Origin: Promethearchaeota archaeon
Lineage (GTDB): Archaea; Asgardarchaeota; Lokiarchaeia; Sigyniarchaeales; Promethearchaeaceae
Reading direction: 5' to 3'
NCBI GenBank assembly: GCA_016933055.1
Contig: JAFGBS010000033.1
Coordinates: forward strand, 1 to 64,000
DNA: 64,000 bases
Of this stretch, positions 1-9,493 are shown one piece after another; position 1 is the first letter of the stretch; every line of letters starts with the position of its first letter. The notes beneath the pieces were generated by a model. It did not search any database and was not told the origin of the DNA. It was given only the letters and a program-made list of their open reading frames with translations. A program made the translations under genes and the position numbers.

Positions 1-318
1 GAATACGATTCTAATGGAGCTGTAAAAGGCGCAGTTTCTACAACTCAATATGCTATAGGTTATGTAGGTTTGGGTTATGTTGATCTTAGCCTCCAAGTTT
101 TGGAGATAGATGATGGAGGAGGCTTTGTTGCTCCTTCTGAAGCAACGGTGCAAGATTTATCCTATCCAATTTCCAGAGATCTTTATATGATTACGATGGG
201 GACAATAGATACTCAACCAGAAAAAGTCCAAGCATTTTTTGACTTTATGTTATCCAGAGCGGGTCAGTATATCTCAAAATACGAAGATTTCGTACCATTA
301 CCAGGTTACATTCTGTAA
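1..318 (+). CDS. pstS: Phosphate ABC transporter substrate-binding protein PstS, C-terminal part
   Basis: The gene enters from outside the window; frame 1 is open from base 1 to the TAA at 316-318, about 105 codons. The fragment carries the PstS-type segment YAIGYVGLGYVD followed by a long C-terminal helix region typical of the end of the periplasmic phosphate-binding fold. In the family this protein captures orthophosphate outside the membrane and hands it to the PstC/PstA channel. The downstream genes (fused permease, PstB, PhoU) confirm the assignment. The internal ATG at 70 is not a credible start because homology runs upstream of it. Confidence 0.85.
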   Translation, partial: EYDSNGAVKGAVSTTQYAIGYVGLGYVDLSLQVLEIDDGGGFVAPSEATVQDLSYPISRDLYMITMGTIDTQPEKVQAFFDFMLSRAGQYISKYEDFVPLPGYIL

Positions 319-327
319 TTCCATAAC

Positions 328-338
328 TTTTTTTTTTT
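328..338 (+). terminator. Poly-T tract after pstS
   Basis: Eleven consecutive T lie 10 bases after the pstS stop and 14 bases before the permease start. Archaeal RNA polymerase ends transcripts at such U-rich tracts. Because the downstream genes belong to the same transporter, it may act as a partial terminator that leaves pstS mRNA in excess over the membrane components. No hairpin is visible in front of it. Confidence 0.5.
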
Positions 339-352
339 GAGTTGAAAACGAT

Positions 353-3300
353 ATGTTACAAGAACCTGAAACAAATTACAATCACAAATGTACTGAAATA
401 ATTGAAAAGATTAAGAAATCTAAAGCAAAACCATTCAACCAGATAGTAATAACCAGTATTTTGTATTTTACTGGGATCTTTTCCATTATTGTAGTATTTT
501 TTATTATTCTATTTTTAGTCCGTGAATCTCTTCCATGGGTAAATAATGAAGAGGGATATACGTTATGGGATCTTGTTACCCAAAATGACTGGCATCCGGA
601 ATATTTTAGAGATGAAACCCAATCCGCAACATATGGGGCAGGTGGGATCATTTTTGGTTCCATTTTGGTCACTGTTGGGTCCATGATCATTGCGGTGCCG
701 CTGGGTCTGGGATGTGCAATTTTTATAGCAGAACTTGCTCCTCCCAAAGTAAAGATTTTTTTAAAAACCGCTATAGAATTATTAGCGGGTATTCCTTCAA
801 TTGTATACGGTTTCTTTGGTCTCACGATATTGTTGCCTGCTCTTATGAATCTGTTCCCGGCAAGGGAAAAAACAGGCTTTGCTGGTAGCTCCTGGCTTGC
901 AGCATCTCTTATATTGGGTATTATGGCGCTTCCCACAATCGTTAGTGTAACGGAAGACGCACTTTCAGCTGTCCCTCAGCAATATAGGGAGGCTTCCTTA
1001 GCTATGGGGGCAACAAAGTGGCAGACCATTCGTAAAGTTTTGGTTCCATCTTCAATTTCTGGGATCACAGCAGCTGTTATCCTTGGTATGGGGAGAGCTA
1101 TTGGGGAGACTATGGCAGTTTTACTGGTAGCAGGAAATACTTTAGCTTTTCCGGAAGGTCCATGGGCAATATTTGAACGGGTTCGGACCATTACCGCTAC
1201 AATTGCCACAGAAGCTAAAGAAGCTCCACATCTCGGAGATTGGTTTCATGTATTATTTGTTTTAGGAGTAATTTTGTTTCTTATGACACTCGTCATTAAT
1301 ACTATATCTGGTGTAATATTAAAGAAAATAAATGAAAGGTTTCAACCACCACCCAAGGATGAGGAAATCAATAATATTTCCAAGGAAAATATAGCTTATT
1401 CTGTAGCTTATATTCCCAGCACGATTGATGGAAGTCTACGTGTACAAAATCATGTTTTGAATGATAAGCAAGTAAAAACAATAAAACGTAATTTTGAGGT
1501 GTTTGGAAAGCGCCTAATCCTTTATGGTTGTATATCTACACTTTCATTTGCATTAATGTTAGTAGCTATTGTGGCAATAATAACATTCAATTATAACGTA
1601 ATTTTATATTGTTCGGTAATAGGTAGTATTATTTTTGCAGTAGGAATTCCGACTCAAGTAATTTTTCTTAAAAATATCAAAACCTTAAGGAATCAAATGA
1701 GCCGTGAACATTTCAGCAATTTCTACAGATTTATTCTTCTTAGTTCGATTTTTGTATCTATAGCTCTAGTAGTGTTGATATTTGGTTTGTTTAGTGCATT
1801 GTCAAATCTCAAATTAATGATTGGTTTGACTACAATATCGTCTGTGATGCTGGGATACGGTTTGGGTGTGGAATTTTTCGCATGGATAAGAATTCGAATG
1901 TTTTTTATCATTAATCCTATTATTATCAAACGTAAGGCAATCGAGGGATCTAAATCAATGCATTTATCCTCTCTGATTCGATTTATTCTCATGGTTTTTA
2001 TAACCATTTTTTGTGCACTTATTACTACTTCACTAATCAATCCTAGTGGTACTGAGGGTTTATTGCTATGGTTGAATCAAAATCGAGTGATTACAGGGTT
2101 GGGAATAATTCTGGTTTTAGTAATTACAATCTCTACTTATTTAACAGGAATTTTTAAACTAGGAAGGACTTTTACTCCTCCATTGACAGAAAAGCAACAA
2201 TTTGTCAAAAACTGGTTTGTGAAAATTGCACTATTATTAGTATTGGTCCTATTATTCTTATATGCATTTAATTGGGTTACAGTGGTAATCCTGATTCCTT
2301 TGATTTTTGGAATAGTCTATGTAATTAAAAAAATCAACCCTAAGGTGCATCAAATTATATCTTATACATTAATTACTCTTCTTACTTGCATAGTAGTAGG
2401 AGCACTTGGAATCTTGATTTTTTATATTTATAAAGGGGGTTTAGAAATTCTCGGGACCTCACTCCTCTATGCAGTAGGTGCAATTGCTTTCATCTCAATT
2501 GTGATAAGTTTTTTTAAGCAGACGTTTACTTTGAAAAAACTTTTTATCTGGATTGCACTTATTGTAATTTTAACTGCCATTACGATTCCAACATTGTATA
2601 GAAATGGTTGGACAATAAGAGGAGAGGAAGGAATAATGTTTTTCTTCTCCAAAAACGATCCCCTAGATATCCACGATGGTGGAATTTTAAACCAATTATT
2701 GGGGTCAATTTGGTTGATTTTCTTTTCCATGTTGGTTGCAATACCGATAGGGATTGGAGGAGGAATTTATCTTGCAGAATATTCAAAACCAGGTCCTTTT
2801 TCAAGTATCATCCGATCTGCTATTGATAATCTAAACGGAACCCCTTCTATTGTATTTGGCATCTTTGGATGGTCATTCTTTGTATTTTTCTTAAATTTTG
2901 GTATCTCATTACTAGCTGGAATGTTTACCATGGCGCTAATGGTTCTACCTACATTGATGCGAGTAACAGAAGAGGCAATTAAAGCTGTCCCTCAAGGTTT
3001 GAAGGAGGGAAGTTATGCTATGGGGACCACAAAATGGCAAACTATTCGAAAGATAGTTTTACCTGTAGCAAGACCAAGTATTGTGACAGGAGTTGTTTTG
3101 TCCATGGGTAGGGTGGCTGGAGAAACCGCGCCTATATTATTTACATGTGCCGTATTGCAAAAAAGATTTTCGTGGGGTCCTTTCGATCTTTCTGCAAAAC
3201 CATTTTGGAAGATTTTTACTCCTTTTGGAGAAGGTCTTCAACTCTTACCATACCACGTGTTAGATATGACCACAGAATTACAAGATGCTAGTCGAGCTGG

Positions 3301-3391
3301 TGGAACAGCACTCGTTTTATTAGTTTTAGTACTAGTATTGTTTTCTATAGCGACTTTCTTACGATTGAAATATAAAAAAGCTTTGAAGTGA
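353..3391 (+). CDS. pstC/pstA: Fused phosphate ABC permease PstC-PstA
   Basis: This 1012-residue membrane protein forms the phosphate channel. Residues about 30-340 are a PstC domain (first helix, then the EAA-type loop with [15 protein letters not shown] and [14 protein letters not shown]). Residues about 755-1012 are a PstA domain ([11 protein letters not shown], a second [15 protein letters not shown] loop, then [14 protein letters not shown]). PstC and PstA are normally separate proteins of about 300 residues. The roughly 400-residue middle is an additional set of hydrophobic helices that matches neither domain in what I can recognise. The stop overlaps a possible start of pstB by 3 bases, so translation is probably coupled. 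Confidence 0.9.
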   Translation: MLQEPETNYNHKCTEIIEKIKKSKAKPFNQIVITSILYFTGIFSIIVVFFIILFLVRESLPWVNNEEGYTLWDLVTQNDWHPEYFRDETQSATYGAGGIIFGSILVTVGSMIIAVPLGLGCAIFIAELAPPKVKIFLKTAIELLAGIPSIVYGFFGLTILLPALMNLFPAREKTGFAGSSWLAASLILGIMALPTIVSVTEDALSAVPQQYREASLAMGATKWQTIRKVLVPSSISGITAAVILGMGRAIGETMAVLLVAGNTLAFPEGPWAIFERVRTITATIATEAKEAPHLGDWFHVLFVLGVILFLMTLVINTISGVILKKINERFQPPPKDEEINNISKENIAYSVAYIPSTIDGSLRVQNHVLNDKQVKTIKRNFEVFGKRLILYGCISTLSFALMLVAIVAIITFNYNVILYCSVIGSIIFAVGIPTQVIFLKNIKTLRNQMSREHFSNFYRFILLSSIFVSIALVVLIFGLFSALSNLKLMIGLTTISSVMLGYGLGVEFFAWIRIRMFFIINPIIIKRKAIEGSKSMHLSSLIRFILMVFITIFCALITTSLINPSGTEGLLLWLNQNRVITGLGIILVLVITISTYLTGIFKLGRTFTPPLTEKQQFVKNWFVKIALLLVLVLLFLYAFNWVTVVILIPLIFGIVYVIKKINPKVHQIISYTLITLLTCIVVGALGILIFYIYKGGLEILGTSLLYAVGAIAFISIVISFFKQTFTLKKLFIWIALIVILTAITIPTLYRNGWTIRGEEGIMFFFSKNDPLDIHDGGILNQLLGSIWLIFFSMLVAIPIGIGGGIYLAEYSKPGPFSSIIRSAIDNLNGTPSIVFGIFGWSFFVFFLNFGISLLAGMFTMALMVLPTLMRVTEEAIKAVPQGLKEGSYAMGTTKWQTIRKIVLPVARPSIVTGVVLSMGRVAGETAPILFTCAVLQKRFSWGPFDLSAKPFWKIFTPFGEGLQLLPYHVLDMTTELQDASRAGGTALVLLVLVLVLFSIATFLRLKYKKALK

Positions 3392-3396
3392 GGAAC

Positions 3397-4161
3397 ATGA
3401 AGAGCAATAATAACATCATTGAATCTGATAAATTTTCGTTTTGGTATGGAAATATTCGCGCACTAAAAGAAATCGACATTCAAATAGAAAAAAATAAAAT
3501 AACTGCTATTATAGGACCTTCAGGCTGTGGAAAAAGTACATTAATCCGGTCATTTAATCGGATGAATGATGTATATGAAAATGCTATATATGGGGGTAGA
3601 ATCACCTTTAAGGGAATAAATATTTTTGATAAAAAGACGGAAATAACGGATCTACGTAAGTGTGTTGGTATGATATTCCAAAAGCCGAACCCTTTCCCGA
3701 TGAGTTTATGGGAAAATATAGCCTATGGACCTAAGACCCATGGCATCCATGAGAAAAGCCATTTAGATGAAATTGTAGAGAGATCGATTAAACTTGCTGC
3801 CTTATGGGATGAAGTTGAAAATCGATTAGGAGAGTCTGCTCTAGGCTTATCAGGAGGCCAACAACAAAGATTATGTATTGCACGAGCACTTTCAATAGAA
3901 CCAGAAGTACTACTGTTAGATGAACCGACATCTGCGTTGGACCCAATTGCAACTGGCAAGATCGAAAATCTCATCATAGAATTAAAAAATAAATATACGA
4001 TCGCCATTGTTACTCATAACATGCAGCAAGCTGCACGAATAAGTGATTATACTGCCTTTTTGTACCTTGGGGAATTGGTGGAATTTGGACCCACAAGGGA
4101 TATTTTTGAACGCCCTAAAGAAAAACTTACTGAAAGATACATTACAGGAAGATTTGGTTAA
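3397..4161 (+). CDS. pstB: Phosphate ABC transporter ATP-binding protein PstB
   Basis: All ABC ATPase motifs are intact: Walker [11 protein letters not shown]-loop in [12 protein letters not shown], signature LSGGQQQR, Walker [13 protein letters not shown] and H-loop [10 protein letters not shown]. The [10 protein letters not shown] segment is characteristic of PstB. The protein powers phosphate import through the fused permease. I prefer the ATG at 3397, which has GTGAGG five bases upstream; an in-frame GTG at 3388, overlapping the permease stop, would add three residues. phoU follows after 11 bases. Confidence 0.93.
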   Translation: MKSNNNIIESDKFSFWYGNIRALKEIDIQIEKNKITAIIGPSGCGKSTLIRSFNRMNDVYENAIYGGRITFKGINIFDKKTEITDLRKCVGMIFQKPNPFPMSLWENIAYGPKTHGIHEKSHLDEIVERSIKLAALWDEVENRLGESALGLSGGQQQRLCIARALSIEPEVLLLDEPTSALDPIATGKIENLIIELKNKYTIAIVTHNMQQAARISDYTAFLYLGELVEFGPTRDIFERPKEKLTERYITGRFG

Positions 4162-4172
4162 GGTGAAAAAGA

Positions 4173-4826
4173 ATGGAAAAATTTCATAATGAATTAAAAA
4201 GCTTAAAACGAGACATTTTGGAAATGGGGGATTTTGCATTAGGAATGTTGATAGAATCTATGGATGCTTTTAAAAATTTAGACATGCAGTTCGCTGAAGA
4301 AGTTCACAGCAAAAAAGATAAAATCATGGAACTGGAAACAATCTTAGAACAAAGAACATTAGAATTGATGCTTAAATACCAACCTATGGCAAAGGATTTA
4401 CGAACTTTAGCATGCATCTTTACTGCATTGGTTCATATCACCAGAATAGGGAGATATAGTAAAGATATCGCAAATATACTGCTAAAGGAACTTAAAGATA
4501 AACAGCAACACATGAAAAAGCTCATTACATTATCCAGCATGATTGAAAATGTCGAAAGCATGATAAGAGACGTTTTGACTGCTTTTGATACAAAGGACTT
4601 AAGAATATTGGAAGGATTTTCTGAACGGGATGACATTGTAGATGAACAAAGAATGGAGATATTTCGAGAATGTTTGACATATATGATGGAAGATTCGAAA
4701 AATATCCCATTCTGTATCGCTTATATAATGGTGGCAAGATATTTGGAACGATGTGGAGACCATGCATGTAGAATTGCTGAAAAAATTCATTACATGGTTG
4801 AGGGTAGAATTATTGAAGTACGCTAA
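4173..4826 (+). CDS. phoU: Phosphate signalling protein PhoU
   Basis: The 217-residue product has the usual PhoU length and two three-helix-bundle repeats, each with the metal-binding type of motif (for example the segment with E-V-H-S-K-K-D-K and, in the second half, RYLERCGDHACRIAEKIHY). In bacteria PhoU restrains the Pst transporter and its kinase; in archaea without a PhoR kinase it presumably acts on Pst itself. GGTGA lies 7 bases upstream of the ATG. It is the last of the pst genes in close spacing. Confidence 0.9.
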   Translation: MEKFHNELKSLKRDILEMGDFALGMLIESMDAFKNLDMQFAEEVHSKKDKIMELETILEQRTLELMLKYQPMAKDLRTLACIFTALVHITRIGRYSKDIANILLKELKDKQQHMKKLITLSSMIENVESMIRDVLTAFDTKDLRILEGFSERDDIVDEQRMEIFRECLTYMMEDSKNIPFCIAYIMVARYLERCGDHACRIAEKIHYMVEGRIIEVR

Positions 4827-4851
4827 AACAACATAGACAAAGGATGTATTA

Positions 4852-6399
4852 ATGAGGCAAAACGATAAACAAACTGGATATATAAGCGGGGGAATTTTAG
4901 TTGGGGTTGGAGTTCTTTTAGTAGTAAGTTTAGTGATTCTCCCCTTTTATTTTGATAGTCAGTTTGTTGAACCAAAAACCCCAGAAGTATTAATTGCATT
5001 TCGAAATACTTCTTTGGATCCTATTGAACTTGGAGCTTATTCGCTTTATATGGAAAAAATTCACACTCATATAAGAAACAATTTCGGGGGAAATATAAAA
5101 CTAGCGGAATATATCAACGCCACTAAAAGTATGGATATTTTTATAGATATTTGGGACACAATGAGAGCTTTATCTGTCTATGGCGGAGACAAAAATGCTT
5201 CTTTAGTTGGGATCTTTAATGAAAACATACAAACATCTTATGAAACTTCTATACCAGGAATATCTGAAGCCATTAATGGAAACACAAGCTTGGAATATAA
5301 CGAAACGAATACCAACAAACTGATAAATGGTACCAGTTTTTCAGGAGTAATATTACCCGGATTTCTTCAACAGGACTATAATGGTCAACCGGGAATCATC
5401 GCGTTCAATGAAATGTACATGAATCCTTCAAATTTTGGGATATCCTTTGATAATATCATTCAGGCATATAGCCTTACCTCAAATCTACAATTAGATGCAG
5501 TAATAGAATGGTTTCGCACAATTCTATATCCATTTGTTCCTGAATACATTTCCGAAGTGTTAGGTTTTTCAGTCCCTGAAATTCCCATCTCATCAGCAGA
5601 AGATTATATAAAATTGCAATGGGCAGAAAATGCCATAATTATTGATGGATTACATGAAAGGGATAACATTTTTAAGGGATTTGAAGTTACAACAAATTTT
5701 ACAGAATATTCCCAAGTCATAGCGTTATGGGATTCATTTACCAATATAACAATCCTCAAATTATGGTTTTCTGCATTAGATGATAACATTAGTTCAATAA
5801 ACATACTTAAATCAACCTATAGTTTAAATTCTACACAATATATTGCATTAGAAAATTGGTTAATAAATTTAGAAGTCTGTATGCAAGAATTTCTAGCAGT
5901 TGAATTTGATTTTCCAAATTTAGTCAATTTTTATGAGCGTCTATTTTTGAAACAATGGATGGAACGTGTAGTCTATAAGGATGGTTTATGGGAAGGTTTT
6001 GAAATTTATCTTAGAAATCCACTAGATTCTGATGATGCCCTGGATCTTTGGGATGAAACGAATTCTGCTGCCATAACAAATTCAACCGGTATTATAAAAT
6101 GGTATAAAGCTGTTGATGACCGGGATAGCGTAGCTTTTAAGAATTTAGCGAAAATTTATAATTTCGGAGATAGAACTATGGCGGGTATTTGTGATTGGTT
6201 AAGAGTTTGGAGGTTAGAGACCTTTTATACCATAGCAGAAAATCTTAATCTATTTCCTTCGATTCCTATCTGGGGAACTGATTTAAAACAAGCAGTGCTG
6301 AATATCACCAGTTCGCTAAGCGTTTCAAGTATTTTGTCAGTTTTGGGTGGACTCACTGTTGTTTTCGTTAAACAAACAAAAAGATCAAATAAAAATTAA
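4852..6399 (+). CDS. Membrane-anchored extracellular repeat protein, function unknown
   Basis: Not a family I can name. The 515 residues have an N-terminal transmembrane helix (about 10-33) and a C-terminal one (about 488-507), which would hold a large outside domain between two anchors. That domain contains three diverged copies of a module at about 155-235, 258-350 and 369-464. Shared landmarks are G-F-E, A-L-W-D, a W-Y/F-x-A stretch with D-D, then Y-S/N-L/F and a closing W-L/F (for example GFEV...ALWDS...LWFSALDD and GFEI...DLWDE...KWYKAVDD). N-x-S/T sequons are abundant, fitting archaeal N-glycosylation. It starts 25 bases after phoU and ends 4 bases from the convergent DUF47 gene, so a role in phosphate homeostasis is possible but only positional. 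Confidence 0.7.
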   Translation: MRQNDKQTGYISGGILVGVGVLLVVSLVILPFYFDSQFVEPKTPEVLIAFRNTSLDPIELGAYSLYMEKIHTHIRNNFGGNIKLAEYINATKSMDIFIDIWDTMRALSVYGGDKNASLVGIFNENIQTSYETSIPGISEAINGNTSLEYNETNTNKLINGTSFSGVILPGFLQQDYNGQPGIIAFNEMYMNPSNFGISFDNIIQAYSLTSNLQLDAVIEWFRTILYPFVPEYISEVLGFSVPEIPISSAEDYIKLQWAENAIIIDGLHERDNIFKGFEVTTNFTEYSQVIALWDSFTNITILKLWFSALDDNISSINILKSTYSLNSTQYIALENWLINLEVCMQEFLAVEFDFPNLVNFYERLFLKQWMERVVYKDGLWEGFEIYLRNPLDSDDALDLWDETNSAAITNSTGIIKWYKAVDDRDSVAFKNLAKIYNFGDRTMAGICDWLRVWRLETFYTIAENLNLFPSIPIWGTDLKQAVLNITSSLSVSSILSVLGGLTVVFVKQTKRSNKN

Positions 6400-6403
6400 T
6401 TAC

Positions 6404-7084
6404 TTATTTTTGGGCAGTTTTTAATACTTCGATATAATCTCCAACATCTTCCACTTTGTCGCTGATTGTTTCAATCATATCCACTAAATTTGAGATTTGA
6501 ATTGCTACAAAATAGTTAAAGGGAAACTCTTTCATTTTATTTAATTCTACATAAATTTCTGATTGAATGATATCGCATTTATGTTCAAGGAATTGAATTT
6601 TTTCACATAGTTTTAAGACTTCTTCCGTTTCAGCATCTCGAAATCGTTTCCATATCGATATCAATAGTTTCGTCCCTTGGATTGCATAATCAATGGATTC
6701 AAGTAATTTATCAAAGATAGTGTCTCCTAAGGACAGTAAATTATCAGGAGGAATACCCATGATCCTACGAGCTGCACCATTTGTCATATTCGCAACCCTA
6801 TCGATTCTTTTTACTATATGGCTCAAGTCTCCTCTAATTTGTGAACTTAGCTCAGATTTTGAGATTTTTCTTAAAATGTCTCTTCTAATGATATCAGCTT
6901 CTCGTTCTAAATTATCTACACGATGAAATATTTCCATTGCCAATTGTGGATTTTTTTCCTTAACGAATATATTGAATCCCCGTTCAAATTCAACAAGAGT
7001 TTCTAATACTTTACGCAGATGCGTTGTTGTACGCTCTAAAATGTCAGCTGAATTTCTATCTCTAAACCATAATTTCAAACTCAT
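6404..7084 (-). CDS. DUF47 family PhoU-like protein (Pit accessory type)
   Basis: The 226 residues are all-helical and match the DUF47 / TIGR00153 pattern: an N-terminal LWFRDRN, a helix with E-F-E-R-G, then HRVDNLEREADIIRRDI and a second bundle with E-H-K-C-D and VDMIETISDKVEDVGDYIE. Relatives are often encoded next to low-affinity Pit phosphate transporters and are thought to regulate them. No pit gene is visible here; the neighbours are the high-affinity pst genes on the other strand. It converges with the repeat protein gene. Confidence 0.82.
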   Translation of the reverse strand: MSLKLWFRDRNSADILERTTTHLRKVLETLVEFERGFNIFVKEKNPQLAMEIFHRVDNLEREADIIRRDILRKISKSELSSQIRGDLSHIVKRIDRVANMTNGAARRIMGIPPDNLLSLGDTIFDKLLESIDYAIQGTKLLISIWKRFRDAETEEVLKLCEKIQFLEHKCDIIQSEIYVELNKMKEFPFNYFVAIQISNLVDMIETISDKVEDVGDYIEVLKTAQK

Positions 7085-7112
7085 TTTTTCTAATTCTCCT
7101 ATATTTTTCGTC

Positions 7113-8336
7113 CTAATTAATTCTGAGGGTTTCCTCTAATTCTTTATTGGAAATTCTCGGGAAAACAATAACAAATTCACTCGGAAAATAAGCCGTTATT
7201 GCTTCATTTACTACAAAATTATGAATAGCAGTGCGAGTAGTAGGAACTTCAATTTTTAATGTTTTTTTCGGTGATGATTTGTTGTTGTTTTCTGTAAGCA
7301 TATATTCTACAGACCAGTTTTCAGGTTTATAAGGTGAAATTAATTCGATTCGCAACCAAGCTCCCATAAACTTCACTCGTTTGATTTTACCGTAAATACT
7401 ATTTGTTTTTGTTTCCCTTTTTTTATGTCTAGCTTTGAAATACTGAGACCTGATAAGGAAGGTCACTTCATCTCCTACTTCAAAATCTTTTTCTGTTTTT
7501 GCATACAAAATGTAATTTTCTTCTGTTTTAACACTTATTTTCGAAAAAGTTTTGTCTTTGAAATAAGTTCCTTCTGCTGGGCTTTTAGATAAAATTTTTC
7601 CTGAAAAGTGATTTATTTCGGTACTGAAAAAGTTAGCTATGAACAAATCCTGCGGATTGTACATGATTTCGTTAGGTGTATCGAACTGACGAATTTTACC
7701 TTGATGTAGCACAATAATTCGTTCTCCCATCATTGCCTCTTGCATATCATTAGTTACATGGATAGTGGTCATATGAAGAAGAGGGCTTTTAGCAATTTTC
7801 TTTACTTCTATTCGTAGATTCATTCGCAACCCTGCATCTAATGATTTAAATGGTTCATCAAGTATCAAGATTCCTCTTTTTTCTAAAGCCATAATTGCCC
7901 TAGCTAGGGCTACCCGTTGCTTCATACCACCTGAGCATTCATAGGGAAAAGCAGAATCCCGATTTGAAAGTCTCACCAAATCAATTACCTCTCGACTCAT
8001 AACATAGGTGTCTTGGTGATCTGATTCTTTCATATGTCGAGCGTAACTTATATTATCCAAAATATTTAGATGTGGAAAAAGAGCGTAGGATTCAAACATA
8101 ACTCCGCAGTTACGCTCTTCTGGAGGAATATTTGTAACCTCTATACCATCAAAAAAAATCTTACCAGAGCTGGGTTTAATTAATCCCGCGATTATTTTGA
8201 TGAGGCTGGTTTTTCCAGCACCCGTTGGTCCCACTAAGGTAACATATTCTCCGTCATCGATAGTTAAACTAATATTATCCAAGATAACCTTATCCTGTAT
8301 TTCGAAGCTAAGATTTTCAATTCTAATCTCAGTCAT
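7113..8336 (-). CDS. ABC importer ATP-binding protein, subunit A (Q-loop and H-loop altered)
   Basis: The protein (407 residues) has an ABC ATPase domain at about 1-235 and a C-terminal TOBE-like regulatory extension. Walker A is GPTGAGKTSL, the signature is CSGGMKQR and Walker B with the catalytic Glu is ILDEPFKSLD. Two switch positions deviate: the Q-loop reads MFESYALFP (Glu for Gln) and the H-loop reads VTNDMQEAM (Asn for His, codon AAT). Its start overlaps the stop of the second ATPase gene by 4 bases. With the other ATPase it should form a heterodimer under the fused permease. The substrate is unknown; this architecture is used for sulfate, molybdate, tungstate, thiamine, iron and 2-aminoethylphosphonate. 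Confidence 0.88.
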   Translation of the reverse strand: MTEIRIENLSFEIQDKVILDNISLTIDDGEYVTLVGPTGAGKTSLIKIIAGLIKPSSGKIFFDGIEVTNIPPEERNCGVMFESYALFPHLNILDNISYARHMKESDHQDTYVMSREVIDLVRLSNRDSAFPYECSGGMKQRVALARAIMALEKRGILILDEPFKSLDAGLRMNLRIEVKKIAKSPLLHMTTIHVTNDMQEAMMGERIIVLHQGKIRQFDTPNEIMYNPQDLFIANFFSTEINHFSGKILSKSPAEGTYFKDKTFSKISVKTEENYILYAKTEKDFEVGDEVTFLIRSQYFKARHKKRETKTNSIYGKIKRVKFMGAWLRIELISPYKPENWSVEYMLTENNNKSSPKKTLKIEVPTTRTAIHNFVVNEAITAYFPSEFVIVFPRISNKELEETLRIN

Positions 8337-9475
8337 TGCAGATCCATCTCCTTGGATAAATTTTCAGGATATTTGAATAATCTTAAATCACCGTTAAAAA
8401 AACCAATCTTAACTCCTTCATGTAAATCAAAATGATATTGGAAGACTTCAGGTTTCGCGACTGTGAGTGTGTCTCCGTTGTCAAGTTCGACGATAAAACG
8501 CAGATCTTTTCCAGTTAAAAATTTTTCTAACACTTCTCCATCACTTACAACAATATCCGTCCAATTTGCTTGTGAATGTTCAAAATCATATTGTAGAGGA
8601 AACAGATATACATCCTCAAAGCGGAAACTCACTATCACATTTTCATCCAAAGAAAATTTTTTGTCAGACGAATGAATTGTGAAAGTCGGTCCTCCTAAAC
8701 GTATCCTCACATCGTAATTATCATCTAAATGGACCTTTCGGATATAGCCTTCTAAGATATTGATTCCCCCTAAGAAATTCGCCACAAATATTGAATTAGG
8801 GAACCGATATAATACTTCGGGTTTGTTCTGTTGTAATAAATGTCCATCACGCATGACAATAATATAATCCCCAATAGTCATCGCTTCCTCTTGATTATGA
8901 GTGACTTGGATTGCCGTTAATTTTTGATCTTTTATAATCGCTCGTAATTCCCATCGAAATTCAGCTGATATCTTAGGATCAAGAGATCCCAGCGGTTCAT
9001 CCATTATTAGGATTTTTGCACCACTACAGATAGCTCTAGCTAAGCCCAATCTCTGTAAATCCCCATTTCCCCACCCGATTGGAATTTCGTCAGCGCGATC
9101 TAATAATCCTACTAATTCTAATGCTTTTTCACCCTCTTGAATAATATATTCTTGCGTAAAACCCTGAACTTTCAATGCGTACGTACAGTTCTCAAATACG
9201 GATATTGGGAATATGTTGAAGTCTTGGAAAATAAATGCAATACCACGCTGTTGCGGAGGCTTATCTGTTACATCTATTCCATCAATAAACACTTTTCCAC
9301 TCGTAGGTTGAATTAATCCTGATATTGTTTTGAGCATCGTTGTTTTTCCGCAGCCAGAGGGTCCTAAAAGAAATGCAAAATCACCATCTTTAATTTTTAG
9401 ATTTACATTATTTAGCGCAATAACTCTCCCCTCATCAAATTCTTTTCTAATGTTCCGTAATTCTATATCTGGCAT
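8333..9475 (-). CDS. ABC importer ATP-binding protein, subunit B (degenerate signature)
   Basis: The protein (380 residues) has a Walker A GPSGCGKTTM, an intact Q-loop IFQDFNIFP, Walker B ILIMDEPLGSLDP and an intact H-loop VTHNQEEAM. The signature motif is degenerate: WGNGDLQR stands where LSGGQ-QR is expected (confirmed in the codons around 9050-9085). A C-terminal TOBE-like extension follows from about residue 240. Its defects complement those of subunit A, so the pair should build one complete and one incomplete ATP site. It lies 18 bases after the permease gene and overlaps the next ATPase gene. Confidence 0.88.
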   Translation of the reverse strand: MPDIELRNIRKEFDEGRVIALNNVNLKIKDGDFAFLLGPSGCGKTTMLKTISGLIQPTSGKVFIDGIDVTDKPPQQRGIAFIFQDFNIFPISVFENCTYALKVQGFTQEYIIQEGEKALELVGLLDRADEIPIGWGNGDLQRLGLARAICSGAKILIMDEPLGSLDPKISAEFRWELRAIIKDQKLTAIQVTHNQEEAMTIGDYIIVMRDGHLLQQNKPEVLYRFPNSIFVANFLGGINILEGYIRKVHLDDNYDVRIRLGGPTFTIHSSDKKFSLDENVIVSFRFEDVYLFPLQYDFEHSQANWTDIVVSDGEVLEKFLTGKDLRFIVELDNGDTLTVAKPEVFQYHFDLHEGVKIGFFNGDLRLFKYPENLSKEMDLQ

Positions 9476-9493
9476 TTTATGTTCTCCCTCTGG

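Noticed and set aside
382..936. 184-codon minus-strand frame inside the pst permease gene
   Set aside because: It lies fully antisense to a strongly conserved permease gene and its translation resembles no family; it arises from codon bias of the real gene.
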